Part shown: one piece after another, positions 5,981 to 12,787 of the stretch
Layout of the letters: every line of letters starts with the position of its first letter
Numbering within the stretch: position 1 is the first letter of the stretch
Origin: DATKEU01 sp035544495
Lineage (GTDB): Bacteria > Myxococcota_A > Polyangia > Fen-1088
Reading direction: 5' to 3'
DNA: 15,809 nucleotides
Assembly: GCA_035544495.1 (NCBI GenBank)
Contig: DATKEU010000447.1
Location: forward strand, 1-15,809
Position numbers and translations under genes: made by a program
The notes under the pieces: model-generated
The model's database searches: none
Told to the model about the DNA's origin: nothing
The model's input: the letters and a program-made list of their open reading frames with translations, nothing else

Positions 5981-6883
5981 ATGCCCGATGACCACGGCGG
6001 TGAGCGCCCCGATCGCCAGGCCTACCTGAACGAGCAGCTCGCGCGCCAGCAACGCGGCGAGCCCGTCGACCTCGACTGGGTGCGCGCGGAGCTGGTGCGC
6101 GTGCGAGAGGAACAGCAAGCGCGCCTGGCCGCTTCGCGCCGCCGGTTGTGGTGGCTGGTGGTGGCGATCGCCGTGCTGTGCGTGGCGATGGTGCTCGCGC
6201 GCCGTCATCGACGAGCATCAGCCGGGCTGGATCGAGCACGAGACGCCGAGCTTCAGGCCGGCCCCGTTCGGGCTGGGTGGCGGCGTCAACGTGAGCATGT
6301 GCGCCGGAACGCCGCCGCTGGCCGGACACCGCGCCGGATCCGTGACCAGGTTCCAGCACTGTCCGCCGGAGGATTCTTGGCACGACGGTATGACCGTGTC
6401 CGACGCGGTCCCGCTCGCGTCCACGAAATGTTGCGTGACGGCGCAGTCGGGACCTTGCGCCACTCCGTTCGGGTCGTCAGCCGCGCGGTCACCGTTGACG
6501 TCCAGGAGCTGACCGGACACGCACTGCGGACTCAAGATCCGGCTGAGCGCGGTCGCGATGTCCGCCAGCGCGGGGGAGAAGCTCGCCGCGCAGATCGACT
6601 CGAAGACGCCGTTCGACCCGAACGCGTCGACGAACTGCTTGATCCGTACGGACGGGTCACCGTACTCGCCGCTGCTCTGGACGCACGAATGATCGATGTT
6701 CGGCCACATGATGCCGGCGCCCGCGTCGCTGGTCCCCTCCGGTGCCGGCACCAGGATCACGTTGTACGGATCGGGCGGGCCGGCGATCGCCGCGACGAAG
6801 ATCGTGCTCGGATCCGTCTTCAGCGTCTCGAGCTCCGCGATCATCGTGTGCAGCGGGATGAGCAGGCCCTTGTCCTCGGCTGA
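5981..6883 (+). CDS. Small single-pass membrane protein; coding supported only to about 6202
   Basis: The ATG at 5981 opens a hydrophilic, charged N-terminus with a helical LDWVRAELVRVREEQQARLAA stretch (31-51), then one membrane helix at about residues 56-73 (LWWLVVAIAVLCVAMVLA). Over the first 74 codons only about eight end in A or T. From codon 75 on, 10 of the next 14 do, so real coding in this frame seems to stop near 6202. No stop codon occurs in any plus-strand frame until 6292-6294, and this frame runs on to 6883, entirely antisense to the VWA gene that ends at 6218. Either the true 3' end was lost in a rearrangement, or a frameshift is present and the protein ends at 6294. The 300-residue product should not be trusted; the first 75 residues probably are real. 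Function unknown. Confidence 0.4.
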   Translation: MPDDHGGERPDRQAYLNEQLARQQRGEPVDLDWVRAELVRVREEQQARLAASRRRLWWLVVAIAVLCVAMVLARRHRRASAGLDRARDAELQAGPVRAGWRRQREHVRRNAAAGRTPRRIRDQVPALSAGGFLARRYDRVRRGPARVHEMLRDGAVGTLRHSVRVVSRAVTVDVQELTGHALRTQDPAERGRDVRQRGGEARRADRLEDAVRPERVDELLDPYGRVTVLAAALDARMIDVRPHDAGARVAGPLRCRHQDHVVRIGRAGDRRDEDRARIRLQRLELRDHRVQRDEQALVLG

Positions 6884-7744
6884 AACGCACGCGCCGGGCG
6901 GGAAAGACGCCGCGTGCGTGCGCGGCGGCGGCGCGCCGTCGCACAGGTGCCCGAACTCGTTGGCCCGGTACGACTGCAAGGGTCCGTACGGATCGGCGAC
7001 GCTCTCCGACGTCGTGTCGAACAGCGGCGTGACCGGCGGCGCCGAATCGTCGTCCTCGTTGGTGACGAGGATGATCGCCAGGTACGCATTCGACCGCAGG
7101 AACCCGGCATTTTTCGCGGGCAACGGGAACGCGGGATCGGCGCCCAGCGCCCTGACGACCGACTGTATCTGGTGCTCGAAGCCGCACCCGCCTTCACCCA
7201 GGTTCGCGATGCACGAGAAGACAGTCGCGAGGCCCATGTTGGTGTCGTAGTTCGCGACGCCGTTCACGTTCGAGATGAAGTGCTGTCCCGGGTCGAGACC
7301 GGTCGCCGCGCAGGGGACGCCGGCGGCGGCCGTCCCCGCGCCCACCTGGTCCTGGAACTCCCCGCCGTCTCCGCCGACGCGGCACTGCGCGATGCCGGTC
7401 CACTGTCCGGCGCCCAGATCCGACGAGACCACCGCGAGATGGATGTTGGGCAGGCCCCCCGGCAAGTTCTGGAGCACCTGAATGAACGCGGGGAAGTTCA
7501 CGGCCAGCTTGTCGATCAGGGGCGCCATGGACAGCGAGTCATCGACCATGAACAGGATGTCGATGTCGCGGTTCACGGCCTCCTGGAAGGTCAGCTCGGT
7601 GGCAACCTGGGGCTTCGGCTCCGGGATCGCGAGAGCGTGATCGTTGCAAGCCCAGAGCACGACGACGCCGGCGCCCATCAGGAGCCAGCGCGATTGGCGC
7701 CACAACGACGACGACGACGACGACGACGACGAAAAAGACGCCAT
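6218..7744 (-). CDS. VWA-domain lipoprotein, Cys-rich
   Basis: 508 residues. The ATG at 7744 has AGGAGG six bases upstream. The signal peptide is unusual: MASF, nine Ser, then LWRQSRW and a hydrophobic core ending in the lipobox LWA-C33. The von Willebrand A domain starts near residue 61: DIDILFMVDDSLSM carries the metal-ion MIDAS motif DxSxS (Asp68, Ser70, Ser72), and AIILVTNEDDDS (223-234) supplies a later acidic cluster. VWA domains bind partners through a divalent ion. The remainder holds many cysteines, likely disulfides outside the cytoplasm, and an Asp-rich DVNGDRAADD segment (415-424) that may bind calcium. This is the family seen in multiple copies in Polyangia, with no assigned role. 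It lies 106 bases downstream of the GAF kinase gene in the same direction, so it could be an output or sensor partner; this is inference. Confidence 0.87.
   Translation of the reverse strand: MASFSSSSSSSSSLWRQSRWLLMGAGVVVLWACNDHALAIPEPKPQVATELTFQEAVNRDIDILFMVDDSLSMAPLIDKLAVNFPAFIQVLQNLPGGLPNIHLAVVSSDLGAGQWTGIAQCRVGGDGGEFQDQVGAGTAAAGVPCAATGLDPGQHFISNVNGVANYDTNMGLATVFSCIANLGEGGCGFEHQIQSVVRALGADPAFPLPAKNAGFLRSNAYLAIILVTNEDDDSAPPVTPLFDTTSESVADPYGPLQSYRANEFGHLCDGAPPPRTHAASFPPGACVSAEDKGLLIPLHTMIAELETLKTDPSTIFVAAIAGPPDPYNVILVPAPEGTSDAGAGIMWPNIDHSCVQSSGEYGDPSVRIKQFVDAFGSNGVFESICAASFSPALADIATALSRILSPQCVSGQLLDVNGDRAADDPNGVAQGPDCAVTQHFVDASGTASDTVIPSCQESSGGQCWNLVTDPARCPASGGVPAHMLTLTPPPSPNGAGLKLGVSCSIQPG
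7705..7731 (-). repeat. Trinucleotide repeat, nine TCG serine codons
   Basis: Nine perfect ACG units on the plus strand read as nine consecutive TCG codons in the n-region of the VWA lipoprotein signal peptide. Slippage would change the number of serines but not the frame. Confidence 0.9.
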
Positions 7745-7750
7745 GGTGTT

Positions 7751-7756
7751 CCTCCT
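7751..7756 (-). promoter_or_regulatory. Ribosome binding site AGGAGG of the VWA lipoprotein
   Basis: Six bases before the ATG at 7744. It settles the start, because the frame stays open upstream to 8044 across the kinase gene. Confidence 0.8.
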
Positions 7757-7813
7757 GGCGTTGATGAGCAGCAAGCAGGGGGCCAGGCGCACGAACCCGA
7801 CCCTGGAGGATGT

Positions 7814-7829
7814 GGGCGGGCGGGCGGGC
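7814..7829. repeat. Tetranucleotide repeat (GGGC)4
   Basis: Four perfect GGGC units in the gap between the GAF kinase and VWA genes. With the following GCCC they could fold as a very GC-rich stem in the transcript. Confidence 0.7.
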
Positions 7830-7850
7830 GCCCTTGCCGCGTGAGCGGGT

Positions 7851-9785
7851 TCAGCCCGCGGCAATCGTCTCGGAAGCCGCCGGGAGCGCGACCGTGAAGG
7901 TGCTCCCCTTGCCCGGCGCGCTGGTCGCCCAGATTCGCCCGCCGTGCGCCTCGACGAGACGCCGGGCGATGTTGAGGCCAAGCCCGGTGCCGGCGCGGCC
8001 CGTACCGGCGGTGAAGAAGCGGTCGAACACGTGCGGCAAGACATCTGGCAGGATGCCGGCGCCGGTGTCGGCCACCGACACGATCGCCTCCGCTCCTTGC
8101 TGCCTGCCGGTGATGGTGACGGTGCCGTCGACCGTGAACTTGATGGCGTTGCCGAGCAGATTGGCCAGGACCTGGTGGATCCTCTCGCGATCGATCCAGG
8201 CCGACAGGCTGGCGGGAACCGCGACCTCCACCTGGACCCGACGGTCCCGGGCCAGAGGGTCGTTCAACTCGACCACCTCGCGCACCAGGTCGGCGATCGG
8301 GCACCGCTGCCGCTTGAGCTCCAGTTGCCCGGCGTCGAAGCGCGCCATGTCCAGCAACCCGCCGATGAGCCTCTCCATCGTCGCGATGGACCGGCGCACG
8401 GACCGCGCGTGTGCGCGCGCCTCCGGGACCTGCGATCCTTCGAGGATCTGCTCCCGCAGGGAGATCGCGCCCAGCGGGTTCTTCAGGTCGTGCGACACGA
8501 CCGCGATGACCTCCTCGCGGGCAGCCACCGCCAGCTGGAGCTGGTCGAGCAGGCGCGCGTTCTCCATCGCGATGGCGGCGTGCGCGGCCAGAAGCTCGAT
8601 CATCGTGGCCTGCTCCCTGGTGAACGGCGGCGCGCCGGGCCGCCGTGCCAGGTAGACGGTGCCGAGCGTTCGATCCTTCGAACGAATCGGGACCGCGAGG
8701 AACGCGTCCACCTCCGGGTGCCCCGCTGGCAGAGCGATCGATTCCGGGTGCTCGCCCCGGTGGGCCAGCAGCAGGGTCTGGCCGTGTCGCGCCGGCCAGC
8801 CGAGAACGCCGACCGGCCTGGGTGGATGGGCGATCGCGGCCTTCTCCGCGGGCGACATCCCGGTCGAGACCCAAGGCTCGAAGGGACGGGACGGATCGCC
8901 GCCAACGCCCACGGCGGCGTAGTCGGCCTGCGCGAGACGCTTGGCGTGCTGGACGATCGACTGCAAGACGTCCACGGTCTTTGGGTCGGCCGGGCGTTCG
9001 AGGACCGAGATGGAGAGCGCCGCTTGTCGAAGATCGTGCAGCATGCGCCCGCGATCCTCGAGCGCGGCGCGATACTGGGCGTCCCGGCGCTCGGCGTTGC
9101 GGAAGAAGCGCCCGACCCACACGCCGGTGCCGATGGTCGTGCAGAGGCCGATCAACCAGAGAGCGAACCGGCGAATCATCGCTGTTCTGTCGATTTCGAC
9201 GGCCCGCCGGTACGCGGCCTCGGCGCCATCCGTGTTGATACGGATGTCCGCGCCGAGATCCCGGCTGATTCGATCGAAGATCGGCTCGCTCGCGAGCAGC
9301 AGATCGTGGGCCTGGTCATCGCGATTCTTCCGCGACAGCTCGAGGGCGCGCGTGACGATCGGGTCTACCTCCGACACGTCCTGCTGAAGTCGCCTCCACG
9401 CGCCGGCCTCGCCGGGATAACTCACCAGGGGATCGTAGCGGCGCGCGGCGACCAGGTAGTCGGCGCGGACGTCGCGGATTCGAGCGTCGATGCCCCTCAT
9501 CGCGGCGAGGTCGGTCTCGAGGATGTGGGCCGCCACCAGCGATCGTTCCCGCTCGAGGTCGAGCCCGATGCGGCTCAAGACCTCGACGCTGGCGAGAGCG
9601 CCGCCCGTGGTGCCCTCCAGCGCGGCCAGCGTGCTCGATGACAGGCGCTGCGAGATGACGGCGCCCACCACCAGGGCGGCGGTGATGGACCCGAACGCCA
9701 GCCAGAGCAGGCCGATCCTCGACCGAGGCGGCCTTGTCTCTCCGTCGCTGTGTCTATTTTCGGCCTCGGGACCACTTTGCGACAT
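7851..9785 (-). CDS. Membrane sensor histidine kinase with GAF domain
   Basis: 644 residues; ATG at 9785 with GGAAGA (9797-9792) six bases upstream. Order: cytoplasmic N-terminus, membrane helix 1 (about 24-45), a helical periplasmic region (46-202) resembling CHASE3 or four-helix-bundle sensors, membrane helix 2 (about 206-226), a coil, a GAF domain (about 265-410), a HisKA domain with VVSHDLKNPL and phospho-acceptor His432, then an ATPase domain with ANLLGNAIKF (Asn546), VADTGAGI (573-577), FDRFF and GTGLGLNIARRLVEAHGG (G2). All kinase boxes are intact. The GAF domain suggests a second, cytoplasmic ligand or redox input. There is no receiver domain and no adjacent regulator on this strand; the nearest free receiver is divergent, at 10927. 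The gene is 71 bases after the glycine-zipper lipoprotein gene and probably shares its transcript. Confidence 0.92.
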   Translation of the reverse strand: MSQSGPEAENRHSDGETRPPRSRIGLLWLAFGSITAALVVGAVISQRLSSSTLAALEGTTGGALASVEVLSRIGLDLERERSLVAAHILETDLAAMRGIDARIRDVRADYLVAARRYDPLVSYPGEAGAWRRLQQDVSEVDPIVTRALELSRKNRDDQAHDLLLASEPIFDRISRDLGADIRINTDGAEAAYRRAVEIDRTAMIRRFALWLIGLCTTIGTGVWVGRFFRNAERRDAQYRAALEDRGRMLHDLRQAALSISVLERPADPKTVDVLQSIVQHAKRLAQADYAAVGVGGDPSRPFEPWVSTGMSPAEKAAIAHPPRPVGVLGWPARHGQTLLLAHRGEHPESIALPAGHPEVDAFLAVPIRSKDRTLGTVYLARRPGAPPFTREQATMIELLAAHAAIAMENARLLDQLQLAVAAREEVIAVVSHDLKNPLGAISLREQILEGSQVPEARAHARSVRRSIATMERLIGGLLDMARFDAGQLELKRQRCPIADLVREVVELNDPLARDRRVQVEVAVPASLSAWIDRERIHQVLANLLGNAIKFTVDGTVTITGRQQGAEAIVSVADTGAGILPDVLPHVFDRFFTAGTGRAGTGLGLNIARRLVEAHGGRIWATSAPGKGSTFTVALPAASETIAAG

Positions 9786-9856
9786 CGTGAATCTTCCGGA
9801 GAAGATCGCGACTCTCGCGATCTCGTCGCCGACGCGACCCTCAAGTTGGCGCTCGT

Positions 9857-10327
9857 TCAGGTCGGCCGCAATCCTTCCGGCGTCAGCGCGACGCGTTCTC
9901 CAGTCCAGAATGGGGGAGGCGCACCGAAGGCGAAGGTCTGATATCCCCCGTCGTCGAAGCGGACCATCACCTCGTACCAGCGGGCTTCGGACGATCCCTG
10001 GCTCGCGGCGGCTCCGATGGCCGCGCCCCCGGCCGCGCCCAGGAGAGCCCCCGGCCCGCGGCCTCCGATGATGCTGCCGATGATCGCGCCCGCCACCGCG
10101 CCGCCGGCGGGGTTTCCTTCGCGGCGCTGAACGGTCTCGCGGATCCACTCTATCTGGCCGGCGCGGGCCCATTGCGCGCCGGCGTAGCCACCCCCCCATT
10201 CTGAGGTCGTCGTTGTCGTCGTGCCGCACGCGGCGAACGGCAGCACCAGGACCAGCGCCGCGAAGATCGCCAGCCGACTCGCGACGCGTCTGCCTTTCCG
10301 AGATCGCGATGGTCGACGCGGATTCAT
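9857..10327 (-). CDS. Glycine-zipper outer-membrane lipoprotein (SlyB/17-kDa-antigen-like)
   Basis: 156 residues; the ATG at 10327 has AAAGGAG (10340-10334) six bases upstream. The signal peptide has a strongly basic start (MNPRRPSRSRKGRR), a hydrophobic core and a lipobox, PFAA-C34. A run of six Thr follows the lipidated Cys region. Residues of about 72-113 form the glycine zipper GGAVAGAIIGSIIGG then GALLGAAGGAAIGAA, the two-helix hairpin seen in SlyB, Pcp and 17-kDa surface antigens. The last 40 residues (RWYEVMVRFDDGGYQTFAFG to the end) form a small beta domain also typical of that group. Such lipoproteins sit in the outer membrane, and some answer to envelope stress through two-component systems. 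As first gene of the minus-strand unit it is a plausible sensor accessory or regulated target of the kinase downstream. Confidence 0.85.
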   Translation of the reverse strand: MNPRRPSRSRKGRRVASRLAIFAALVLVLPFAACGTTTTTTSEWGGGYAGAQWARAGQIEWIRETVQRREGNPAGGAVAGAIIGSIIGGRGPGALLGAAGGAAIGAAASQGSSEARWYEVMVRFDDGGYQTFAFGAPPPFWTGERVALTPEGLRPT

Positions 10328-10333
10328 GACACG

Positions 10334-10340
10334 CTCCTTT
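10334..10340 (-). promoter_or_regulatory. Ribosome binding site AAAGGAG of the glycine-zipper lipoprotein
   Basis: Six bases before the ATG at 10327. It decides the start, since the frame is open upstream to 10978. Confidence 0.8.
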
Positions 10341-10469
10341 CGCCCTGTCGCCGCCATCCGAGCAGCGACCGAGGGACGACACCTATCGAAGCATGAAGCG
10401 CGCCGAAACCTCGGCGTGCTTGCTGTCGCCGGCGGGCTGCAGGCCGCGTGGACGCCGCGCACGTCGCCG

Positions 10470-10502
10470 GGGGCATTTTGTCCACGGTGGACAAAATGCC
10501 CC
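10470..10502. promoter_or_regulatory. Perfect 33-bp palindrome between divergent units
   Basis: Arms 10470-10485 (GGGGCATTTTGTCCAC) and 10487-10502 are exact reverse complements around the single base G10486. The site lies in the 276-base gap between the divergent glycine-zipper lipoprotein gene and the Trp-rich protein gene, 143 and 102 bases from the two start codons. The inner TTTTGTCCAC/GTGGACAAAA has the look of a dimeric regulator operator and is AT-rich compared with its surroundings. Neither side has a T-run, and it follows no gene end, so a terminator is unlikely. The rest of this gap shows no recognisable promoter or gene. Confidence 0.7.
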
Positions 10503-10603
10503 ACCACGCGCGCGACCTCACGGCGCCGCGCCACCTGAACCGGGCCAGAACCCGAGACGTTCATGGTCTCGTTCGTGCAATGCCAAACTGCCAGGAGGAT
10601 CGA

Positions 10604-10930
10604 ATGTCGACCACGGCGTTTTCGCGTCGGACGGCTCCAGCGCTCGCCCTGGACCAGCGGTACACGCACGTCGTCGACGACGCGGCCCTCGCGTACGAGT
10701 ACGTCTGTTACCCGACGTTCGGCTGGAACTGGGTCGTCGCCCCGTGGATTCTGGGCTTCGGCGTGACGCCGTTCTGGGGCGGGCTTGGACCGGTGCACGA
10801 CGCCTGGTACGCGCACCCTTGGCTCCGCGTTGGCACCGCGCACCTGCGCCCCACCTGGGGTCCGGGCATGGCTCCGCGGGGTGGTGGTTTCGGGCACGGG
10901 TTCCGAGCCGGCGGCAACGGGCGGCGATGA
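10604..10930 (+). CDS. Small Trp/Gly-rich protein of unknown function
   Basis: 108 residues; the ATG at 10604 has AGGAGG (10593-10598) five bases upstream. The frame is open further upstream through the palindrome, but that part has no ribosome binding site and reads through intergenic sequence. No family is recognised. The middle (residues of about 36-76) is very aromatic: GWNWVVAPW, TPFWGGL and AWYAHPWLRV, with seven Trp overall. The C-terminus is Gly/Arg/Phe-rich (PRGGGFGHGFRAGGNGRR). No signal peptide or standard membrane helix is clear; peripheral membrane contact through the Trp cluster is possible. Codon third positions are mostly G/C, supporting real coding. Its TGA overlaps the ATG of the receiver gene (ATGA, 10927-10930), so the two should be made together, which points to a role in the same signalling unit. 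Confidence 0.7.
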   Translation: MSTTAFSRRTAPALALDQRYTHVVDDAALAYEYVCYPTFGWNWVVAPWILGFGVTPFWGGLGPVHDAWYAHPWLRVGTAHLRPTWGPGMAPRGGGFGHGFRAGGNGRR

Positions 10931-11340
10931 AAGCAACCCGGTCAGTACGCGGCGGCGGCGGGACGGTTCCAGGCCCAAAGCGGATCGTGGTCGCCGACGA
11001 CGATCTCGAGATGCGCCAGGTGGTGTGCGAGGTGCTGGCGTCCGCGGGCTTCGAGGTCCGCGAAGCCTCGTCCGGGGTCGTCCTGCTGTCCCGGCTGGTC
11101 AGCGACGGCGACTTCGATCTCATGGTCACCGACGTCCGGATGCCCTGGATCTCCGGCGAGCACGTGGTGCAGATGGCCAGGACCGCCGGCTTCGGGCTCC
11201 CGGTGCTCATCATGACGGCGTACGCGGACGAGGCATTGCACCGATTGCTCGCGGGGCTGGAGAACGTCGCCCTGCTGGAGAAACCCTTCGACCTTCGGGA
11301 GCTGGTCGAGGCGACCCTTCGGATCCTGGGAAGCCCGTGA
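10927..11340 (+). CDS. Single-domain response regulator (free receiver)
   Basis: 137 residues, starting at the ATG that overlaps the previous stop (ATGA). After a basic, Gly-rich 18-residue lead, the whole protein is one receiver domain. The acidic pocket is VVADDD (Asp24-Asp26), the phospho-acceptor is Asp69 in LMVTDVRMPW, the switch Thr is Thr97 in IMTAYAD, and the conserved Lys is Lys119 in LEKPF. All phosphorylation residues are intact. There is no output domain, so it works as a phosphate carrier or sink, or by protein contact, as CheY- and Spo0F-type receivers do. It lies 25 bases before the second kinase gene and near a second, divergent kinase; either could phosphorylate it. Confidence 0.9.
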   Translation: MKATRSVRGGGGTVPGPKRIVVADDDLEMRQVVCEVLASAGFEVREASSGVVLLSRLVSDGDFDLMVTDVRMPWISGEHVVQMARTAGFGLPVLIMTAYADEALHRLLAGLENVALLEKPFDLRELVEATLRILGSP

Positions 11341-11365
11341 TGATCCGTCCAGGCGCGAGGAAGAC

Positions 11366-12775
11366 GTGAAGGTCGCGGCCAAGCTCGCCTGGGTGATCGT
11401 CGCCAGCATGTGCGCGGTGATCGCCGCCAGCGCCGTGGTGCGCTGGCGACACGACCAGGAGATATTCGAGGACGACATGGCCAGGGACCACGTCGCGCTG
11501 GCGCGGTACGCGGGCGGGGCCGTCGCGCAGGCCCTGCAGTCGCACGGACCGGCGGAGGCGGCCTTGCGTGTCGACCGGATGAACCAGCGCAACCAGGAGA
11601 TCCACATCCGCTGGATCCCCGGTGGGCCGCCGCGGCCATCGGGCGTCCGCGGCGATCGGTTCTACTCGTACGCGCCGCTGCCGCCGGAGAGCCCCGAGCC
11701 GGGCACCATCGAGGTGTCGGAGTCGCTGGCGAGAGAGCGGGCGTACATGCGGGCCGACTTCCAGCAGACGATCATCGTGACCCTGGTGATGGCGACGACG
11801 GCCGCGCTTCTCTCCGCGCTGCTCGGCTACCGCCTCATCGGTACCCCGCTGTCGCTGCTGGCGAAGAAGGCGCACCAGGTCGGCACCGGTCAGCTGCAGC
11901 CGCCCGTCGCCCTTCCGCAGAAGGACGAGCTGGGCGAGCTGGCGCGCGAGATGAACGTCATGTGCGAGCGCCTCGCCGACTCCAACGCGCGCGTCGCGGC
12001 CGAGAGCCAGGCGCGCGCCGTCGCCCTGGACGCGCTTCGCCAGTCGGATCGCCTGGCCACGGTCGGCAAGCTGGCAGCCGGGCTGGCCCACGAGCTCGGC
12101 ACCCCGCTCAACGTCGTCGCCGCGCGGGCCGCCATGATCGCCGCGAAAGAGGGCGGCCCGGACCAGCTCGCCAGCTACGGTCGGATCATCGAGGCGCAGG
12201 CAGAGCGCATGAACCGGATCGTGCGTCAGCTGGTGGACTTCGCGCGCGGTGGCGCCAGTCCCCTCCGCGTGCGGGTCGCCACGATGGCGGCCGAGCTCGA
12301 CCTCGTCGAGATTGCCAGGCGGACGAGCGCCTTGCTGGCGCCGCTGGCCGCCCAGCGCCGGGTCTCCATCCACGTCGGCGAGGGGAGCGCGGCCGTGGCG
12401 GGACGGGGCGACGTAGCCCAGGTCGAGCAGGCGCTCGCGAACCTGCTCGCCAACGCCATCCAGGCCTCGCCGCCGAGGGGCGAGGTCGACGTCGGCGTCG
12501 ACCTGGTGCGTGCGACACCGCCTCACGGGATCGGCGAACCAGAGCGAGCGTTCGCTCGCGTCAGCGTTCACGACCAGGGTCCGGGCATCGTCCCCGGGAA
12601 CGAGGCGCGGATCTTCGAGCCGTTCTTCACGACCAGGGAGGTCGGCGATGGGATCGGGCTCGGTCTCAGCGTCGCCTACGGCATCGCGCGCGACCACGGC
12701 GGGTGGATCGCCGTCGACAGCCAGCCGGGCCAGGGGAGCCGCTTCAGCCTGTTTCTGCCAGCGGCCGCGGGTTAG
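11366..12775 (+). CDS. Membrane sensor histidine kinase, NtrB/ZraS-like
   Basis: 469 residues; GTG at 11366 with GAGGAAG just upstream (11357-11363). Membrane helix 1 is about 7-25. A periplasmic sensor of about 105 residues (26-133) ends in an Arg/Glu-rich stretch, and helix 2 is about 135-156. A HAMP linker (about 157-210) and short coil lead to the HisKA domain, where GLAHELGTPLNV holds phospho-acceptor His242. The ATPase boxes are all present: ALANLLANAIQ (Asn363), VHDQGPGI (403-408), FEPFFTT and GIGLGLSVAYGIARDHGG. The HELGTPL form of the H-box and the compact ATPase are typical of kinases that pair with sigma-54 activators. The partner gene begins 12 bases after its stop. The ligand is unknown; the periplasmic domain shows no known fold signature. 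Confidence 0.92.
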   Translation: MKVAAKLAWVIVASMCAVIAASAVVRWRHDQEIFEDDMARDHVALARYAGGAVAQALQSHGPAEAALRVDRMNQRNQEIHIRWIPGGPPRPSGVRGDRFYSYAPLPPESPEPGTIEVSESLARERAYMRADFQQTIIVTLVMATTAALLSALLGYRLIGTPLSLLAKKAHQVGTGQLQPPVALPQKDELGELAREMNVMCERLADSNARVAAESQARAVALDALRQSDRLATVGKLAAGLAHELGTPLNVVAARAAMIAAKEGGPDQLASYGRIIEAQAERMNRIVRQLVDFARGGASPLRVRVATMAAELDLVEIARRTSALLAPLAAQRRVSIHVGEGSAAVAGRGDVAQVEQALANLLANAIQASPPRGEVDVGVDLVRATPPHGIGEPERAFARVSVHDQGPGIVPGNEARIFEPFFTTREVGDGIGLGLSVAYGIARDHGGWIAVDSQPGQGSRFSLFLPAAAG

Positions 12776-12787
12776 ATTTTCGACTTG

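Noticed and set aside
4994..6208. 404-codon minus-strand frame across the phospholipase D-like gene
   Set aside because: It is antisense to a gene with two intact HKD motifs and is Arg/His-rich with no domain.
7845..7859. GCGGG/CCCGC hairpin over the kinase stop codon as a terminator
   Set aside because: The stem is only 5 bp, it overlaps the stop codon, and the downstream gene is probably co-transcribed.
7944..9641. 565-codon plus-strand frame across the GAF kinase
   Set aside because: It is a GC-rich antisense shadow of the kinase, Arg/Asp/His-rich and without recognisable motifs.
10470..10502. Palindrome as a rho-independent terminator
   Set aside because: It lies between divergent gene starts, not after a gene, and lacks a flanking T-run.
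10448..10603. N-terminal extension of the Trp-rich protein through the palindrome
   Set aside because: AGGAGG just before 10604 marks the start; the extension reads non-conserved-looking intergenic sequence including the palindrome.
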